A DNA stretch of 64,000 nucleotides, taken from Agarophyton chilense (lineage: Eukaryota; Rhodophyta; Florideophyceae; Gracilariales; Gracilariaceae). The stretch lies in the NCBI GenBank assembly GCA_030374765.1, contig JARGXX010000012.1, forward strand, positions 434,001 to 498,000. Reading direction: 5' to 3'. A program made the translations under genes and the position numbers. How positions within the stretch are numbered: the stretch's first letter is position 1; each line of letters begins with the position of its first letter. The notes beneath the pieces are model-generated. The model was given only the letters and a program-made list of their open reading frames with translations. It did not search any database and was not told the origin of the DNA. Below are positions 20,762 through 30,794 of this stretch, one piece after another.

Positions 20762-22231
20762 CATGTATGAAAATTGGTACTCGAATCACGAATTTTGCCA
20801 CTGCGTATACTCTAATAGTATTTTGACCGCTTCACATTTTCTGCTTCTTCCTGTGCTGTTAGAGCGGTTCGACGACCTGGAACTCGAAACGGAATATTGA
20901 AATCGGTGTGATGAGTGGGCTTGCGAGCGAAGGCCGAACGTAACCAGACATGATACGAGCGTCTTAACGTCTATTCTGGAATGTTGTATTTGGTTTGAAG
21001 CTCTTTGTAGGTTGTGTTCTTGAGAAATCGCTCGAAGATGGCCGGCCTCTTTACATCGTAGAAGCTCACATACTCGAAGAGCGGCATGTCGATAAGGTTT
21101 TACACGGTTAGTTTAAAGTGTCTTTCTGAGAGCGTAGCGAACACGGGGTGGTATTGAAAAGGATAACGATTCTTTTCATCGCGTCCAGTGCTGTTTTATA
21201 CATAGTGTAAGCTTTGGCTTCGGTTTTGAATACGAAGACGCTTTTGGAGCTCAATTGATCTTGTACATGTCGATGGTAGTAGTGCTCTGATAACTTGAGC
21301 GGCAAGTACGTGGCGCTATGTCTGCGAAGCCACTTGCAGATGATTACGATAGCTCTACACAGCTACGATGTAAGGGGTTGGATAACAGAATAGGGTTGTG
21401 AACGAAGTTTGAAAAGCGCGCTCAAATCAGAGGAGTCAAAGTTTTGTGAACGTGTGTATCCGCAGGTTGTTTTGTCGTTTTCGCGAGAAAGATGGATTCG
21501 TTGCACCGGTTCGGCTCATATGTTTTGAAATATGTTGGCATGAGGGAAACAAACGAGCCGTGCACAATCAATTGGCCGAAAATGGGGGTTGATGGCTCAT
21601 TAGTTTTAGAGTGAAAGGATGTAGGGCACCGGGGAAACGAGGGAGAAGTTGCCCATGGAAGCAAAATCGCTGCTGGTGGAGGACTGTTTGAAACGACGGA
21701 TTAAAAATATTCCGACGCTTTCGCCGGAGAGATGTTAGTTAGAACAAAGAGTTCGGCACTTCTTTGCAGATCCCAAATTACCAGGAGCTAGCGATTGCTA
21801 CCCTTCGTAGGTTACTGTACTACGAACTGTAGCACAAAAGAAAAGTGTTGAATGTTTTGGATTTACAGTAGTACCTTCAGTGCTCAACGTTGCCAAAAGA
21901 GTCTCAAGAGCTTGATGAGTAACGCTCCAAAAAATCCAAAAGGCAAAGAGCACGACCCTCCAGAATCTTACATTGCGTAACCTATATTCACCTGGCAATT
22001 CGTTGCACGGTAAAGGGTGTCGGAGGAAAGATTGTATCCTCTCGGTAGGGAGAGATTTTCTTCTTTCGATTTCTGCTTTTGGTCCATGGTAGGTTACGAA
22101 TCTATACAGTAGCTTGCATCTTAAGGATCTACTTGTTTCGACCATACATACACAGCTCCTAATCGATTGAGTTTGTATTCTACATTCCTTTCGCGAGTGG
22201 CCCCTATCTTCCTTTTCACACACGAGCCGAT
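20762..22231. other. Intergenic stretch between the Tc1 element and PI4K
   Basis: No recognisable gene. Short minus-strand frames occur at 21108-21305 (Lys/His/Tyr-rich) and 21422-21664, but neither has a known motif. The first is followed on the same strand by another short frame with FYDVKRPAIFERFLKNTTYK near 21000-21090, possibly a remnant of an unknown gene. The last few hundred bases are the 3' flank of PI4K. Confidence 0.35.
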
Positions 22232-24586
22232 TCATTTCGAAATCCCCATGGACACCTTTTGGAAATGATCGTACGCTCTTGTGGTCCAATTGCCTCTAGC
22301 GTAGTCTATTAATTTTGACATGCGCTGCACTTTGTCCTTCCTCGAAAGCTCGAAACCGAGCCTGTCTCGAAGATTAGCAAGAACATATTCTCTTCCCTGC
22401 AAGAAGCAGGGCATGCTCTCATTGCCGGGATACATTGTGTCAACCATCAGCAGTATTTTGTTGACGTACCGACAGGCTTCTAGGTATCCGTGAATGCACA
22501 GTTTTCTGTAAAGTTTGAATGCTCCAGAGTTCGATCCTCCCATCACTTGCACCATTTCTTCTGTGAGCTTGAACGGTGCCTTTTCGAATTCCATGTTCCC
22601 ACCAGGCGAGTTAGACAATAAAAAGCCGAAGTCGATGTGGACTATGTGCCCATCGGCATCGATCATGAGGTTGCCGTTATGCCTGTCCTTGATGTTCATC
22701 AAATACTGAACAACTGAGTACCCTGCCATACTATGGACAAAATTGCGAACTGCGCGCTTGTGTCGTTGAGAGCCTCGGCCACCGAAAACACCTACAAAGT
22801 AGTCCTGCAGAGTGGTTACGTTGCGGGAGTACTTCTTGATGGAATCTATAGACTTTGCATCAGTGACAGTCTCTATTAAACCACAGTCCCCGCTAGTTGA
22901 TATGATCTCGTATGGACGAAGCCAGCATGGAATATTTGCTCTCTCAAAGATACGCGAAAACTCCTGAATGAGGCGCTGCGCCAACATCTCTTGGCGCAAT
23001 TGATCTCGCGCCTTCACGATACATGAAACTAGACGCCAGTTCGGATTAGAGCCAAACTTGCTAGACGTTCGCAAACGCTCTGACTTGACCGCCCATCGTT
23101 CCCCGAGTGCCTTTAGCAGTTCTTCATCTGGCGGCCGCTTGTCATCATCAAAGCTTGCATCAACCCTGAATGAACTTTCACGTTTCATTAAGTCAACACC
23201 CGTGTGTCTCACGTCTGGAGTGACGTCAGGAGAGAATTCAAACTTGTCAGCCGGTTGATTTTGCATTGGAACTTCCGGCTCAAATGGATCTTGAGATGGT
23301 TGGGCGTGTTTGCCGATCTGAGAGGCGGAAAGTGAACCAATTCTTCGCAAAGGGCTAGAAGCGCGATGATCATCCACTGGATGCTCCTTTTCAGGCGCAG
23401 AAGCAATGATGTCTTCCACTTCGACGACTAAAAGATATGGAACGCGCTCCTTTGTGTTGAAAACGTGCGCCTCCTCAGGCACAATACGCAGTACTCGATG
23501 TGGACGACGTTCCGTGGGGATGAACACGTTGCTTGGAATGTAGTCGTTGAGCTTTTCAAGTTCTCTGCGCAATACATCTCGGCGAAGTTCCCTTTGCACG
23601 TCGAACAGACCATTCGAAATGTGGGTGAGGCACTTGACAAAGTCCATTTCCGCATGAAATAAGTTTGCACGCTCGCGTCGAGCTTCGAGCCATTGTTTGA
23701 GTTTGACCTCATCGGCGAGCTGCAGTGCATTGAAATGCATTCGGTGATCGTTTTCGCCGGATCCCGATATGTCGAGGTCTACCGCGCGCGTGACAGAGCT
23801 ACGCCGAAAGGGGGGTGTAACTTTCTCGACTTCGTCGTCTTTCGATTGTACGTAAGAACCAGAGGGTCCGGAGGGTGCTTCGGTGACTTCAGCCTTCTTG
23901 AAAAGATCCCCTGGAGGAGCCGAGTTGGCTAGGACAGACTCCATGCCTAACAACATGGTCATCGTTCGGTGATAGGCATCTTTTGGTCCAATGTGAAGGG
24001 AGACGTTTATGTACCAAACGCATTCAAGCGCAAATGAAACAGAATTCATGGCTTGTTGGTACAGAAAGGTCTCTACTTGACGCTCGCATTGTGCTTTGAC
24101 CAAATGGGCTGTAGCATCGAGAGAAATGTCTTTAGGGTCACGTGCAATTTTCAGCAGCGCGCTTCTTTTCCCCGAACGACTGGAGCCGACTCCAGAACCG
24201 GCGGTGCGATCGTGAAAGCCGTACAAAAGCGTATTCAGTATGAACGGAAGCAGATGCGACAGGGTAGAGCCGTTGGTGGCAATGGAGTTAAGGTCTACAG
24301 AAGTATCTTCTGAGTAGATCTTTCCCAGTATGATAAACTCCCCGTCATTAATGTGTCGATCCTTGTCGGGATGATGGTCGCGCTTGATATTTTGCAAGAC
24401 TTTCTTGAATTGGATTTTGGCGGCATCACGAGTTAGCACGCGGCGCTTGTGAGAAAAGAGAGAGTGGCCACGACGCAAAAGCTTTTGCCCATCGCGATGG
24501 GGGGGCGCCGACTCGCCGCTGCGATGGGAAATGTTATCGACGTCATCCTGCAGCTCAGGGTTGCCGAAGCAAGCAAGGCGCACCAT
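22232..24586 (-). CDS. Phosphatidylinositol 4-kinase, type III beta-like (PI4KB/Pik1 family)
   Basis: This enzyme phosphorylates phosphatidylinositol at the 4-OH to make PI4P, which controls Golgi and endosomal traffic. The protein is 784 residues in a single exon. The N-terminal half is a helical region with a Ser/Pro-rich linker. A PI3/PI4-kinase core follows: the FIPTERRPHRVLRIVPEEAH and VPYLLVVEVED strands typical of PI4K-beta, the ATP-binding lysine in IVKARDQLRQE (about residue 525), the catalytic loop DRHNGN (about 634) and the metal-binding DFG (about 652) in HIDFGFLLSNSPGG. It ends with the family-typical helices and YDHFQKVSMGI. All key residues are present, so it should be active. 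It is divergent from the kinase gene at 25232, with about 645 bp between start codons. The first ATG of the open frame was chosen. Confidence 0.93.
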   Translation of the reverse strand: MVRLACFGNPELQDDVDNISHRSGESAPPHRDGQKLLRRGHSLFSHKRRVLTRDAAKIQFKKVLQNIKRDHHPDKDRHINDGEFIILGKIYSEDTSVDLNSIATNGSTLSHLLPFILNTLLYGFHDRTAGSGVGSSRSGKRSALLKIARDPKDISLDATAHLVKAQCERQVETFLYQQAMNSVSFALECVWYINVSLHIGPKDAYHRTMTMLLGMESVLANSAPPGDLFKKAEVTEAPSGPSGSYVQSKDDEVEKVTPPFRRSSVTRAVDLDISGSGENDHRMHFNALQLADEVKLKQWLEARRERANLFHAEMDFVKCLTHISNGLFDVQRELRRDVLRRELEKLNDYIPSNVFIPTERRPHRVLRIVPEEAHVFNTKERVPYLLVVEVEDIIASAPEKEHPVDDHRASSPLRRIGSLSASQIGKHAQPSQDPFEPEVPMQNQPADKFEFSPDVTPDVRHTGVDLMKRESSFRVDASFDDDKRPPDEELLKALGERWAVKSERLRTSSKFGSNPNWRLVSCIVKARDQLRQEMLAQRLIQEFSRIFERANIPCWLRPYEIISTSGDCGLIETVTDAKSIDSIKKYSRNVTTLQDYFVGVFGGRGSQRHKRAVRNFVHSMAGYSVVQYLMNIKDRHNGNLMIDADGHIVHIDFGFLLSNSPGGNMEFEKAPFKLTEEMVQVMGGSNSGAFKLYRKLCIHGYLEACRYVNKILLMVDTMYPGNESMPCFLQGREYVLANLRDRLGFELSRKDKVQRMSKLIDYARGNWTTRAYDHFQKVSMGISK

Positions 24587-25231
24587 TCAGCCCGACGGCA
24601 ACGAGAGCCCAAACGCACGCGAGAAAGACGCAGATAGGAGGGGTATGGTCGGAGCAAGAGGGATTTGGCGCGAAGAGAAGGAGCGAACGCGGCACTGCGA
24701 CAAATGTTGGAAGCGGACGGTTCACGACCGAGAAGCGCTAACAGCGCGGAGCATGGATGGAGATGACAGCGGGAGAAGCGGGCAACGAAGACGACGGGCA
24801 GTAGGGCGCGCACAGGAGCGAATACCGACTGCAAGAGTTGCTTGCGCGACCGCGCACTGGCCCGAGCGCCACTCGGCCGATGATTGGATGCGCCTTCCAG
24901 CTGGCGTGCGTTCGTTGGACCGTCTAGTTTCATCTGTCCAATCAACATGCGTTGCCCCTTTGAACGGCGCGATGGATTGAAGCGTGACGCGGAAACCTCT
25001 TCGTTGACAGCGTAACAGCTACCGACAGTGTAAGCAGCTAATCACACAGCGCACCGAGCGCTGTTCACCAAGACCACAATGGACCGTGTACACGTATGAC
25101 AACGAGCAAACGCTGCATTCGTTGCTTGGTACATACTGTAGCGAATAGAGATGGCGCGCGTTTGTCTCCATCTCTTCTTCATGAGAGCCACCTTGTCATT
25201 TCGATTCCACCGCCCTCATCCCATCTTCCCC
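24587..25231. promoter_or_regulatory. Divergent intergenic region between PI4K and CDK
   Basis: These 645 bases separate two start codons on opposite strands and must hold both promoters and both 5' leaders. They are GC-rich near the PI4K side and rich in C/T runs just before the CDK start. No TATA box or known element was recognised. ORFs in this stretch are not supported by similarity. Confidence 0.6.
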
Positions 25232-26637
25232 ATGGACACCTCCGACAAGCCGCACGTCGCCCCTCCGCCCACCATGCCGCTTTCGCGTCGCCGCCGTAAG
25301 TGGGTTTCTAGAGACGTCTCGCACTTCCAGCAGGTTGAGCAGGTAGGTGAGGGTACGTACGGGTACGTTGTTTGCGCCCCTTCCTTTTCCGCTTCCTCGT
25401 CGCCCTACACACGGGACTCGCAACGTCTCACTCACCATCGCCGTTTCTTTACTCTTGCAGACAGGTCTGGAGTGCTCGCGATAAGTACACAAACGAGACG
25501 GTTGCGCTCAAGCGCGTGCGAATGGACAATGAGCGAGAAGGAGTACGTCCGATTCGTTCTGTCCCTGCTGTTGCCGTTATTGCATGATTGCATGCTGACA
25601 AGCCCTGTTTAATTCCTCTCCCCCTGTTTTTCTCTCTCTCCCTCGACGTACTCGCGCATTTCGAGCAGTTTCCGTTAACTGCTATCCGAGAGATTAAACT
25701 GTTGAAGACGTTGCATCACGAAAATATCGTTCAGCTCAAGGAAATCGTCACGGGCAAAGGCGCTGCAAACAATGACACGCACGATCCCTCGAAGAAACCG
25801 AAAGGAAGTATCTACATGGTTTTCGAGTACATGGATCATGATCTCACTGGCTTGATGGATACCCCGTCCGTTAGGTTTACAGAGGCGCACGTAAAATGCT
25901 ACATGATGCAACTGCTCAGCGGTTTGGAGTACTGCCACGACCGCGCAGTATTGCATCGAGATATCAAAGGTTCCAACCTCCTCATTGACAACAATGGCAA
26001 TCTGAAGATAGCTGACTTTGGTCTGGCTCGCCCCTACGGCGAGCCTGGTCGTAAATACACGAACCGCGTCATAACGTTGTGGTACCGTCCACCGGAGCTG
26101 TTGCTTGGCGCGAACGAGTATGGGCCTAGCGTCGACATGTGGTCTGTTGGATGCCTTCTTGCCGAGATGATTACGCGAAAACCACTTTTCCCAGGCAAGG
26201 ACGAAGCGGAGCAATTAGAACTTATCTTCCGCATCGTGGGCAGTCCATGTGAACGCACGTGGCCGGGGTGGCGCAAGTTGCAGCAAGCTCACATGATATC
26301 TGAGTCAAGGGTTTATCCACCACAACTGGAAAGATATTTGCGCAAGGTTATGACCCATTACAACGTACAAGGCTCAGAGACTCTGATTGACATATTGACT
26401 CACCTGTTGACGATGGACCCAATGAGACGGATGACTGCAACGGAAGCTTTGGCGCATCGATGGTTTCAGGAGGAACCTTATGCGTGCCGCAAGGAGGAGC
26501 TGCCAAGACAAAAGGTTTCCACTCATGAGTTTCAGGCGAAGAGAAGGCGGCACGCATCTCACGTGAAGAGAAAAGAGGCTGATTCTGGGGATGCATCACG
26601 AAGCAGGTCGAGAACGGGCTCGCATCCAGAGCGCTGA
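25232..26637 (+). CDS. Cyclin-dependent kinase, CDKC/CDK9/CDK12-like, three exons
   Basis: This is a serine/threonine kinase of the transcriptional CDK group, which phosphorylates the RNA polymerase II C-terminal domain. Exons 25232-25362, 25461-25542 and 25669-26637 give 393 residues; both introns obey GT-AG and restore conserved motifs. Seen: the glycine loop VGEGTYG (residues 38-44), the ATP lysine in VALK (61), a cyclin-binding helix PLTAIRE (73-79), HRDIKGSN with the catalytic Asp (169), DFG (187-189), and a T-loop KYTNRVITLWYRPPE with the activating Thr (about 202). HRDIKGSNLL and PxTAxRE resemble plant CDKC and animal CDK12/13 or CDK9 more than cell-cycle CDKs. The basic N-terminus (SRRRRKW) and Arg/Ser-rich C-terminus suggest nuclear targeting. 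An upstream ATG at 25151 is in frame, but the start at 25232 gives the usual short N-terminus. Confidence 0.92.
25363..25460 (+). other. CDK intron 1 (98 bp)
   Basis: It begins GTACGTTG and ends CTCTTGCAG. Splicing joins exon 1, ending in GEGTYG, to exon 2, beginning QVWSARDK, which restores the glycine loop continuity of CDKs. Confidence 0.88.
25543..25668 (+). other. CDK intron 2 (126 bp)
   Basis: It begins GTACGTCC, the same six-base donor as intron 1, and ends TTTCGAGCAG after a pyrimidine-rich stretch. Splicing joins MDNEREG to FPLTAIREIKLL, the expected CDK junction. Confidence 0.88.
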
Positions 26638-27117
26638 TGGGATGCTCGTGCGACCCGATGTTTAGACTATGTTGGCACGAATCGAACCGGCTGGGGTTTG
26701 TATCCGAGCGCGGTCGAGGATGAATCCATGGTGATCGAGCAAGGTTTACCTTGGTACATATCGAGTCAGATTTCGTACTGAGCGTGCCAGGGGGTGAATG
26801 GGGGAAGGTATCGAAGGTATGAAGAAGCCGAAGTGGTAAACCGTTCCACCAATTGACCGTGACGAAGCTGGGATCTTTCCAACTAAGTTTGCGTGTTGGT
26901 CACTTTACAAAAAGTTTGGCTCGTATTTCGGAGTTGCAAGAAGATAAGCGGGTTATTACGGTTTCGAGGCAAGCGGAAAAGGATTTATTTCAAGGTCAAG
27001 CGCGACTCCGATCGTATCGGGACGATCGCCGTCGAGAACCTCGATGGCCCATCGCCATCGATCAAAGTCGCTCCTGGACGCTGCATGCTTTCGACAGCCG
27101 CTTATTGGCTGTCTCTC
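26638..27117. other. Intergenic stretch after CDK
   Basis: This is the 3' flank of the CDK gene. Overlapping plus-strand frames run through 26853-27117, but nothing in them is recognisable. They lead into the MCM5-like fragment and might be degraded upstream sequence of the same source. Confidence 0.35.
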
Positions 27118-27491
27118 ATTTCTGTTCACGTCCGCGCTCTTTCCTCCTCCGATGTGTCCAAGGTATTGGCCACGTCAGGTATTGTCATCGCCGCCTCAAA
27201 AGTACGCTGCAAAAGTACTGCGGTGGTCATGCGCTGTCGCAATTGCAATGAGGAAGATCACTGTGCCAGTGAATCCCGAACTCGGAGGGTTTGCAGTGCC
27301 AAGAGCCTGTCGCCGCACAGTCGAGAATGATGAAACTCCATGTCCACTCGACCCGTACGTGGTCCTGCCAGATGAGAGCAAATTCATGGGCAGTCAAACT
27401 CAAGCTACACGAGTTGCCCGAATCCGTGCCCACCGGAGAAATGCCAAGGAGCATCGCTTTGAGCTGCGATCGCTATGTCACGGATGCGGTC
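27118..27491 (+). pseudogene. Decayed MCM5 fragment (N-terminal OB/zinc-finger region)
   Basis: Three successive plus-strand frames together follow the MCM5 order of motifs. 27118-27253 reads SKVLATSGIVIAASKVRCKS then MRCRNC. 27254-27400 reads NPELGGFAVPRACR then CPLDPYVVLPDESKFMGSQT. 27399-27491 reads LKLHELPESVPTGEMPR then SIALSCDRYVTDAV. These match the OB-fold and zinc-binding segment of MCM5, a subunit of the replicative helicase. Two frame changes separate the pieces, near 27253 and 27400. The AAA+ ATPase half is absent, as is the start. It is therefore a truncated relic, not a working helicase gene; a functional copy is expected elsewhere. Confidence 0.75.
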
Positions 27492-28271
27492 AGGTCATTC
27501 TTGGTGTGAAGAACGACGGGGCAACAAGCGTATGACAAGCGGAAACAGCATAGCGGTCAACGCACGCACCCCTTACATTCGTGTGCACCAACATGCGACG
27601 ACTGTTACAACGCGTTAAAACGCATCACCCTGTACTCCAAACCTCTCTCTCTGCTTCACCAAACTCCTGTATCAGCGACGCAAGTGACCTTTGCGACGAT
27701 AACTACGATTACAGTGAAGAACGAAGATCAGATTCAACCTGATTCTCATATCGCTCCATTGCAATGTCCACGACGTCAACTCCACTCTAGATCAATTCAA
27801 AGCCCCACTTCGCGGCTCTCGACACCACAACGCAACCCCCTTCTATCATAACCCTTCACGGGCATCCAAGGCAACAGGCCCTCGATCCCAGTCGTTCACA
27901 TTATCACGAACATATACACCTCAGTCACGAAATTCGAAACTTTTCTTCGCGAATATAGAGCATCTTTAATCCATTGAGCTTCGTTCCCAGTACCTCCTAC
28001 GTCAACAAACAACAGGTCACTACGAAAAAGCTCCAAGATTTGCCATCGATCTCACATCTCAGCAACTCCACTCTTGCAAAGTACAATGGCATCATCTTAT
28101 CAAACGTCTACTACCTTTCAAGATCTCATAAGCGGACTGCTCCAAGACCTGCTCGGTGCCTCTGATGAAGCTCTTGGAGTGTCTGGCGCAGCGCAACATG
28201 ACTCCAGCCGCAGAACAACCATCTCGGCACGACTTCCTTACCGCCATTCAGCTCCGTGAAGCTGCTATTAA
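27492..28271. other. Intergenic stretch before Harbinger element C
   Basis: No gene recognised. Short plus-strand frames at 27974-28259 have no known motif. The left target flank TAA of the Harbinger element is at 28269-28271. Confidence 0.4.
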
Positions 28272-28443
28272 GGGCCGGTCTATACAGTGTATTTGGATAT
28301 GTAGCTGCACGGTTGTGATGAGACCAGAAATATATGGATTCTCATTGGCCGATAGGGAAGATAAAAATACAGATTTCGTTCAGACAGAAACACTTTTCCC
28401 GTTCAGAAAAGGAAGTGGGCTGGCCTGAAGCAACGCAATCTGC

Positions 28444-28869
28444 TTGGAAGCCGTACACAACCGAGGTAAATTTCCCGGGAACTCTCCTTTTTTGGCGGGA
28501 TCGGTGCGATTATCGCACTGCGATGACTGCATCTCCATGCCCCCTGCTGACCAAGGGGTGGTATCAGCTCGAATCCGTTGGTTCATGACAGCCGAAGCTA
28601 ACACATCTGTCAACATGGAGGTGACCGATGACCATTCAAAGCCCGGCAGCCGTCATGTTTCGACTGAGGCCAGCAACATGCTGTGGGAGAAGAAACATGT
28701 TGATGCCCTGGTAGAAAATTGTGAAACAACCGTTCGCGACAAGGTGTACACCTATTTACTATCCCGCACTGCTACCGTTCCCCTTCTGAGAGCGCTTTAC
28801 AAACGGTATGACACGAGGCATGTGGTTAACAAACGTGAAATATCACTGCGATTGGCTCTTCGATTTTGA
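28444..28869 (+). CDS. Unrecognised ORF inside Harbinger C
   Basis: A 141-residue frame near the left end of the transposon and on the same strand as the accessory gene. The second half looks protein-like (HVDALVENCETTVRDKVYTY, then PLLRALYKRYDTRH), but no family is recognised. It could be an upstream exon of the accessory gene at 29684, a third transposon gene, or chance. No splice sites were assigned. Confidence 0.3.
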   Translation: MEAVHNRGKFPGNSPFLAGSVRLSHCDDCISMPPADQGVVSARIRWFMTAEANTSVNMEVTDDHSKPGSRHVSTEASNMLWEKKHVDALVENCETTVRDKVYTYLLSRTATVPLLRALYKRYDTRHVVNKREISLRLALRF

Positions 28870-29281
28870 CGTAGGGAACGTGAGGAGGTTTCATTAAGCT
28901 GATTTGCAGCAGCGGAGGTTGAAAAAAAACGAGAGCAAACTGCGTGACTGATGATCGAATTCCACGCAGGTTTTAGCAATGAGCCAGCGTTGGAAGCGTT
29001 GTCCAACTGAAGCTGATCTACTGCATAACATGCCCGACAATTTGAGGGACAGAAGAAGGTTGGTGTCGTATAGTAGCAGAAGGTTTGATCCTTGAGGTTG
29101 TCAATATCCTACACTGGCCTTGTAGGTGATGGATGCGAGGAATCATCGGTCATGAAGCTCCGGGCGAGCTACCATCTACGTGTTGTCAGCCACGTGTAGT
29201 GTTGACATGTACCTTATAGTTGAGTAATTTTTAGTGATAGTAATTGTAATTCTGTGTGTTTTAGTACAGTCGTTGAGTTGC

Positions 29282-29359
29282 CACCCGGCACTGTAGCCAG
29301 TGGTGGCCAGGTCTCTGACACTAGGTCAGAGACCGTGCCTTGCTGGCACCTCCCGGGTG
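29282..29359. repeat. Nested hairpin inside Harbinger C
   Basis: The inner stem GGTCTCTGAC (29310-29319) and GTCAGAGACC (29325-29334) is a perfect 10-bp palindrome with a 5-nt loop. The outer arms CACCCGG (29282-29288) and CCGGGTG (29353-29359) also pair. It lies in the leader region of the accessory gene. Confidence 0.65.
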
Positions 29360-29613
29360 ATCTGGAGAGGGCAGTCCACTGCATATAGGGAACTGCACCT
29401 CCCCCATCCTAATCTGATAAAGACAGGCATCACTTGGGTCACGACTATACCTTTTGGTTCATCGTTTCTCAACTACCACACAGGCTTTCCCGCGCGTTGA
29501 CGCCTACCCTCGTTCACCTACACGGTATAGGCTAGTTGCCCCGCCGTTTGCCCCTGCGGCTTTTCACGGTGCCCTGTTACCATCGAGGTTTACTACGTCT
29601 ACCTTCTAAGGTT

Positions 29614-29654
29614 GAGCGTCAACACGCTCCTTACGGTTGAGCGTCACTACGCTC
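29614..29654. repeat. Twin small hairpins upstream of the accessory gene
   Basis: GAGCGT...ACGCTC occurs twice (29614-29629 and 29639-29654) within a 25-bp direct repeat, about 30 bp before the start codon at 29684. These may be protein-binding sites. Confidence 0.55.
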
Positions 29655-29683
29655 CCGAGACAAGACAGTAGCATACCCCAGAG

Positions 29684-30625
29684 GTGACTGTACGACAGTT
29701 GGGGGGCCCGACAGTTTCCGCCTCGACAGCAGCACCGTTTACGTTAAACGAATTTGCACGACTTATCGGCGTGTTATACACTGTTGAGGAATGCATTCAT
29801 GCTCTTCTGCAGTCAGGAGCGTGCCTTGCTAGAAGTGATATCGATCGACGGGCATCATCGAATGACTTTTGGGACACCGTGGTCTGGAAGCACTTCAATG
29901 ACGCAGCTGTGAAGCCTAATCTAAATTTAAAGGGCGAAGTATCGGATGTAGACCCCTTTTCGCCTCCGATTGTGCATCGGCCAGGAGAAAAACTTCCCCA
30001 GCATTTCTCCCGCATAAGGGCCATTTTCACAGTTGCTCTAGACAAATTGAGCCGGAGTGGACAAAATGACCCCGATCCCAATTCATTCGAGAACTTTGTT
30101 CCGCGTGCTCCGAACTCATGTGAGATCAGTGCAGACGGTAAGCGCGCTCTTATAATTTTCACAGTATTGCGCTGTGATGAAGGGGACCCGGACGAAAACG
30201 CTTTACTACAGTTTACTTTGAAGCTTGCTTCACCTGGTATTGGTTATGATGAAGGCTCTGGTTCGTCCAGATCAGCGATGAAGACATCAAGAGGAAGTAA
30301 GCGGGCACCATCGGTCGAAAACGAACAGCTACACAGTATTATGACAAGTATGGCCGCTTCATTGGGAGGGCTTGTAAAGGAAGGATCCGCTGACATGGCA
30401 AGCGCAGTACGATCGTTGTTTGGACAGGGGACCGATGTTGATTCGGCTGAGGAAAGAGCAATTGCGTGACGAGAGTCGTTATTGAAAAAGCTAACGCGTG
30501 TTGGCAAGGACATGGCTACCATTCAGAATGAAGCACCAGAGGTGCTGCGACTGTTTCAGCGCGAAAGAGACGCCATTGTAGACGAGATTGAAAAGATCGA
30601 TACCATCGATATACCGGACGCTTAG
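29684..30625 (+). pseudogene. Harbinger C accessory protein gene (one in-frame TGA)
   Basis: The frame starts at ATG 29684 and runs to a TGA at 30467-30469, then stays open in the same frame to TAG at 30623-30625, giving 313 codons in all. The TGA sits where CGA (Arg) is one change away, and the sequence after it (LLKKLTRVGKDMATIQNEAP, then LFQRERDAIVDEIEKID) is a good coiled-coil tail, so the stop looks recent. The N-terminal region has SSNDFWDTVVWKHFND and an FTLNEFARLIG segment, possibly a DNA-binding helical domain. A Ser/Lys/Arg-rich linker (SRGSKRAPS) follows. Harbinger elements carry a second protein, often Myb-like, that binds the ends and brings the transposase to the nucleus. Here the family role is inferred from position; no Myb motif is obvious. 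Confidence 0.62.
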
Positions 30626-30794
30626 AAAGGGCCCTGCGCTAGTCCGGAAGAGAGCAGGAAGTCGTCGTCTGCGTGTTGTGACAAACTGCCATGGCCGGTG
30701 ATTGTTCCATACGAAGCAGGTTGCAGCTACCTCGCATAGATTCAAACAGGTAGATAAAACCCTCTCTGCTGAATTGCAGCAGTGAGGGCGTCTC

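Noticed and set aside
21798-22289. 163-residue minus-strand ORF overlapping the PI4K 3' end
   Set aside because: Out of frame with PI4K and without motifs; most likely 3' flank.
24433-24948. 171-residue minus-strand ORF upstream of PI4K
   Set aside because: It overlaps the PI4K start in another frame and is Ala/Arg/Ser-rich, as expected from local GC content.
25675-26214. 179-residue minus-strand ORF within CDK exon 3
   Set aside because: Complement of conserved kinase motifs; a shadow.
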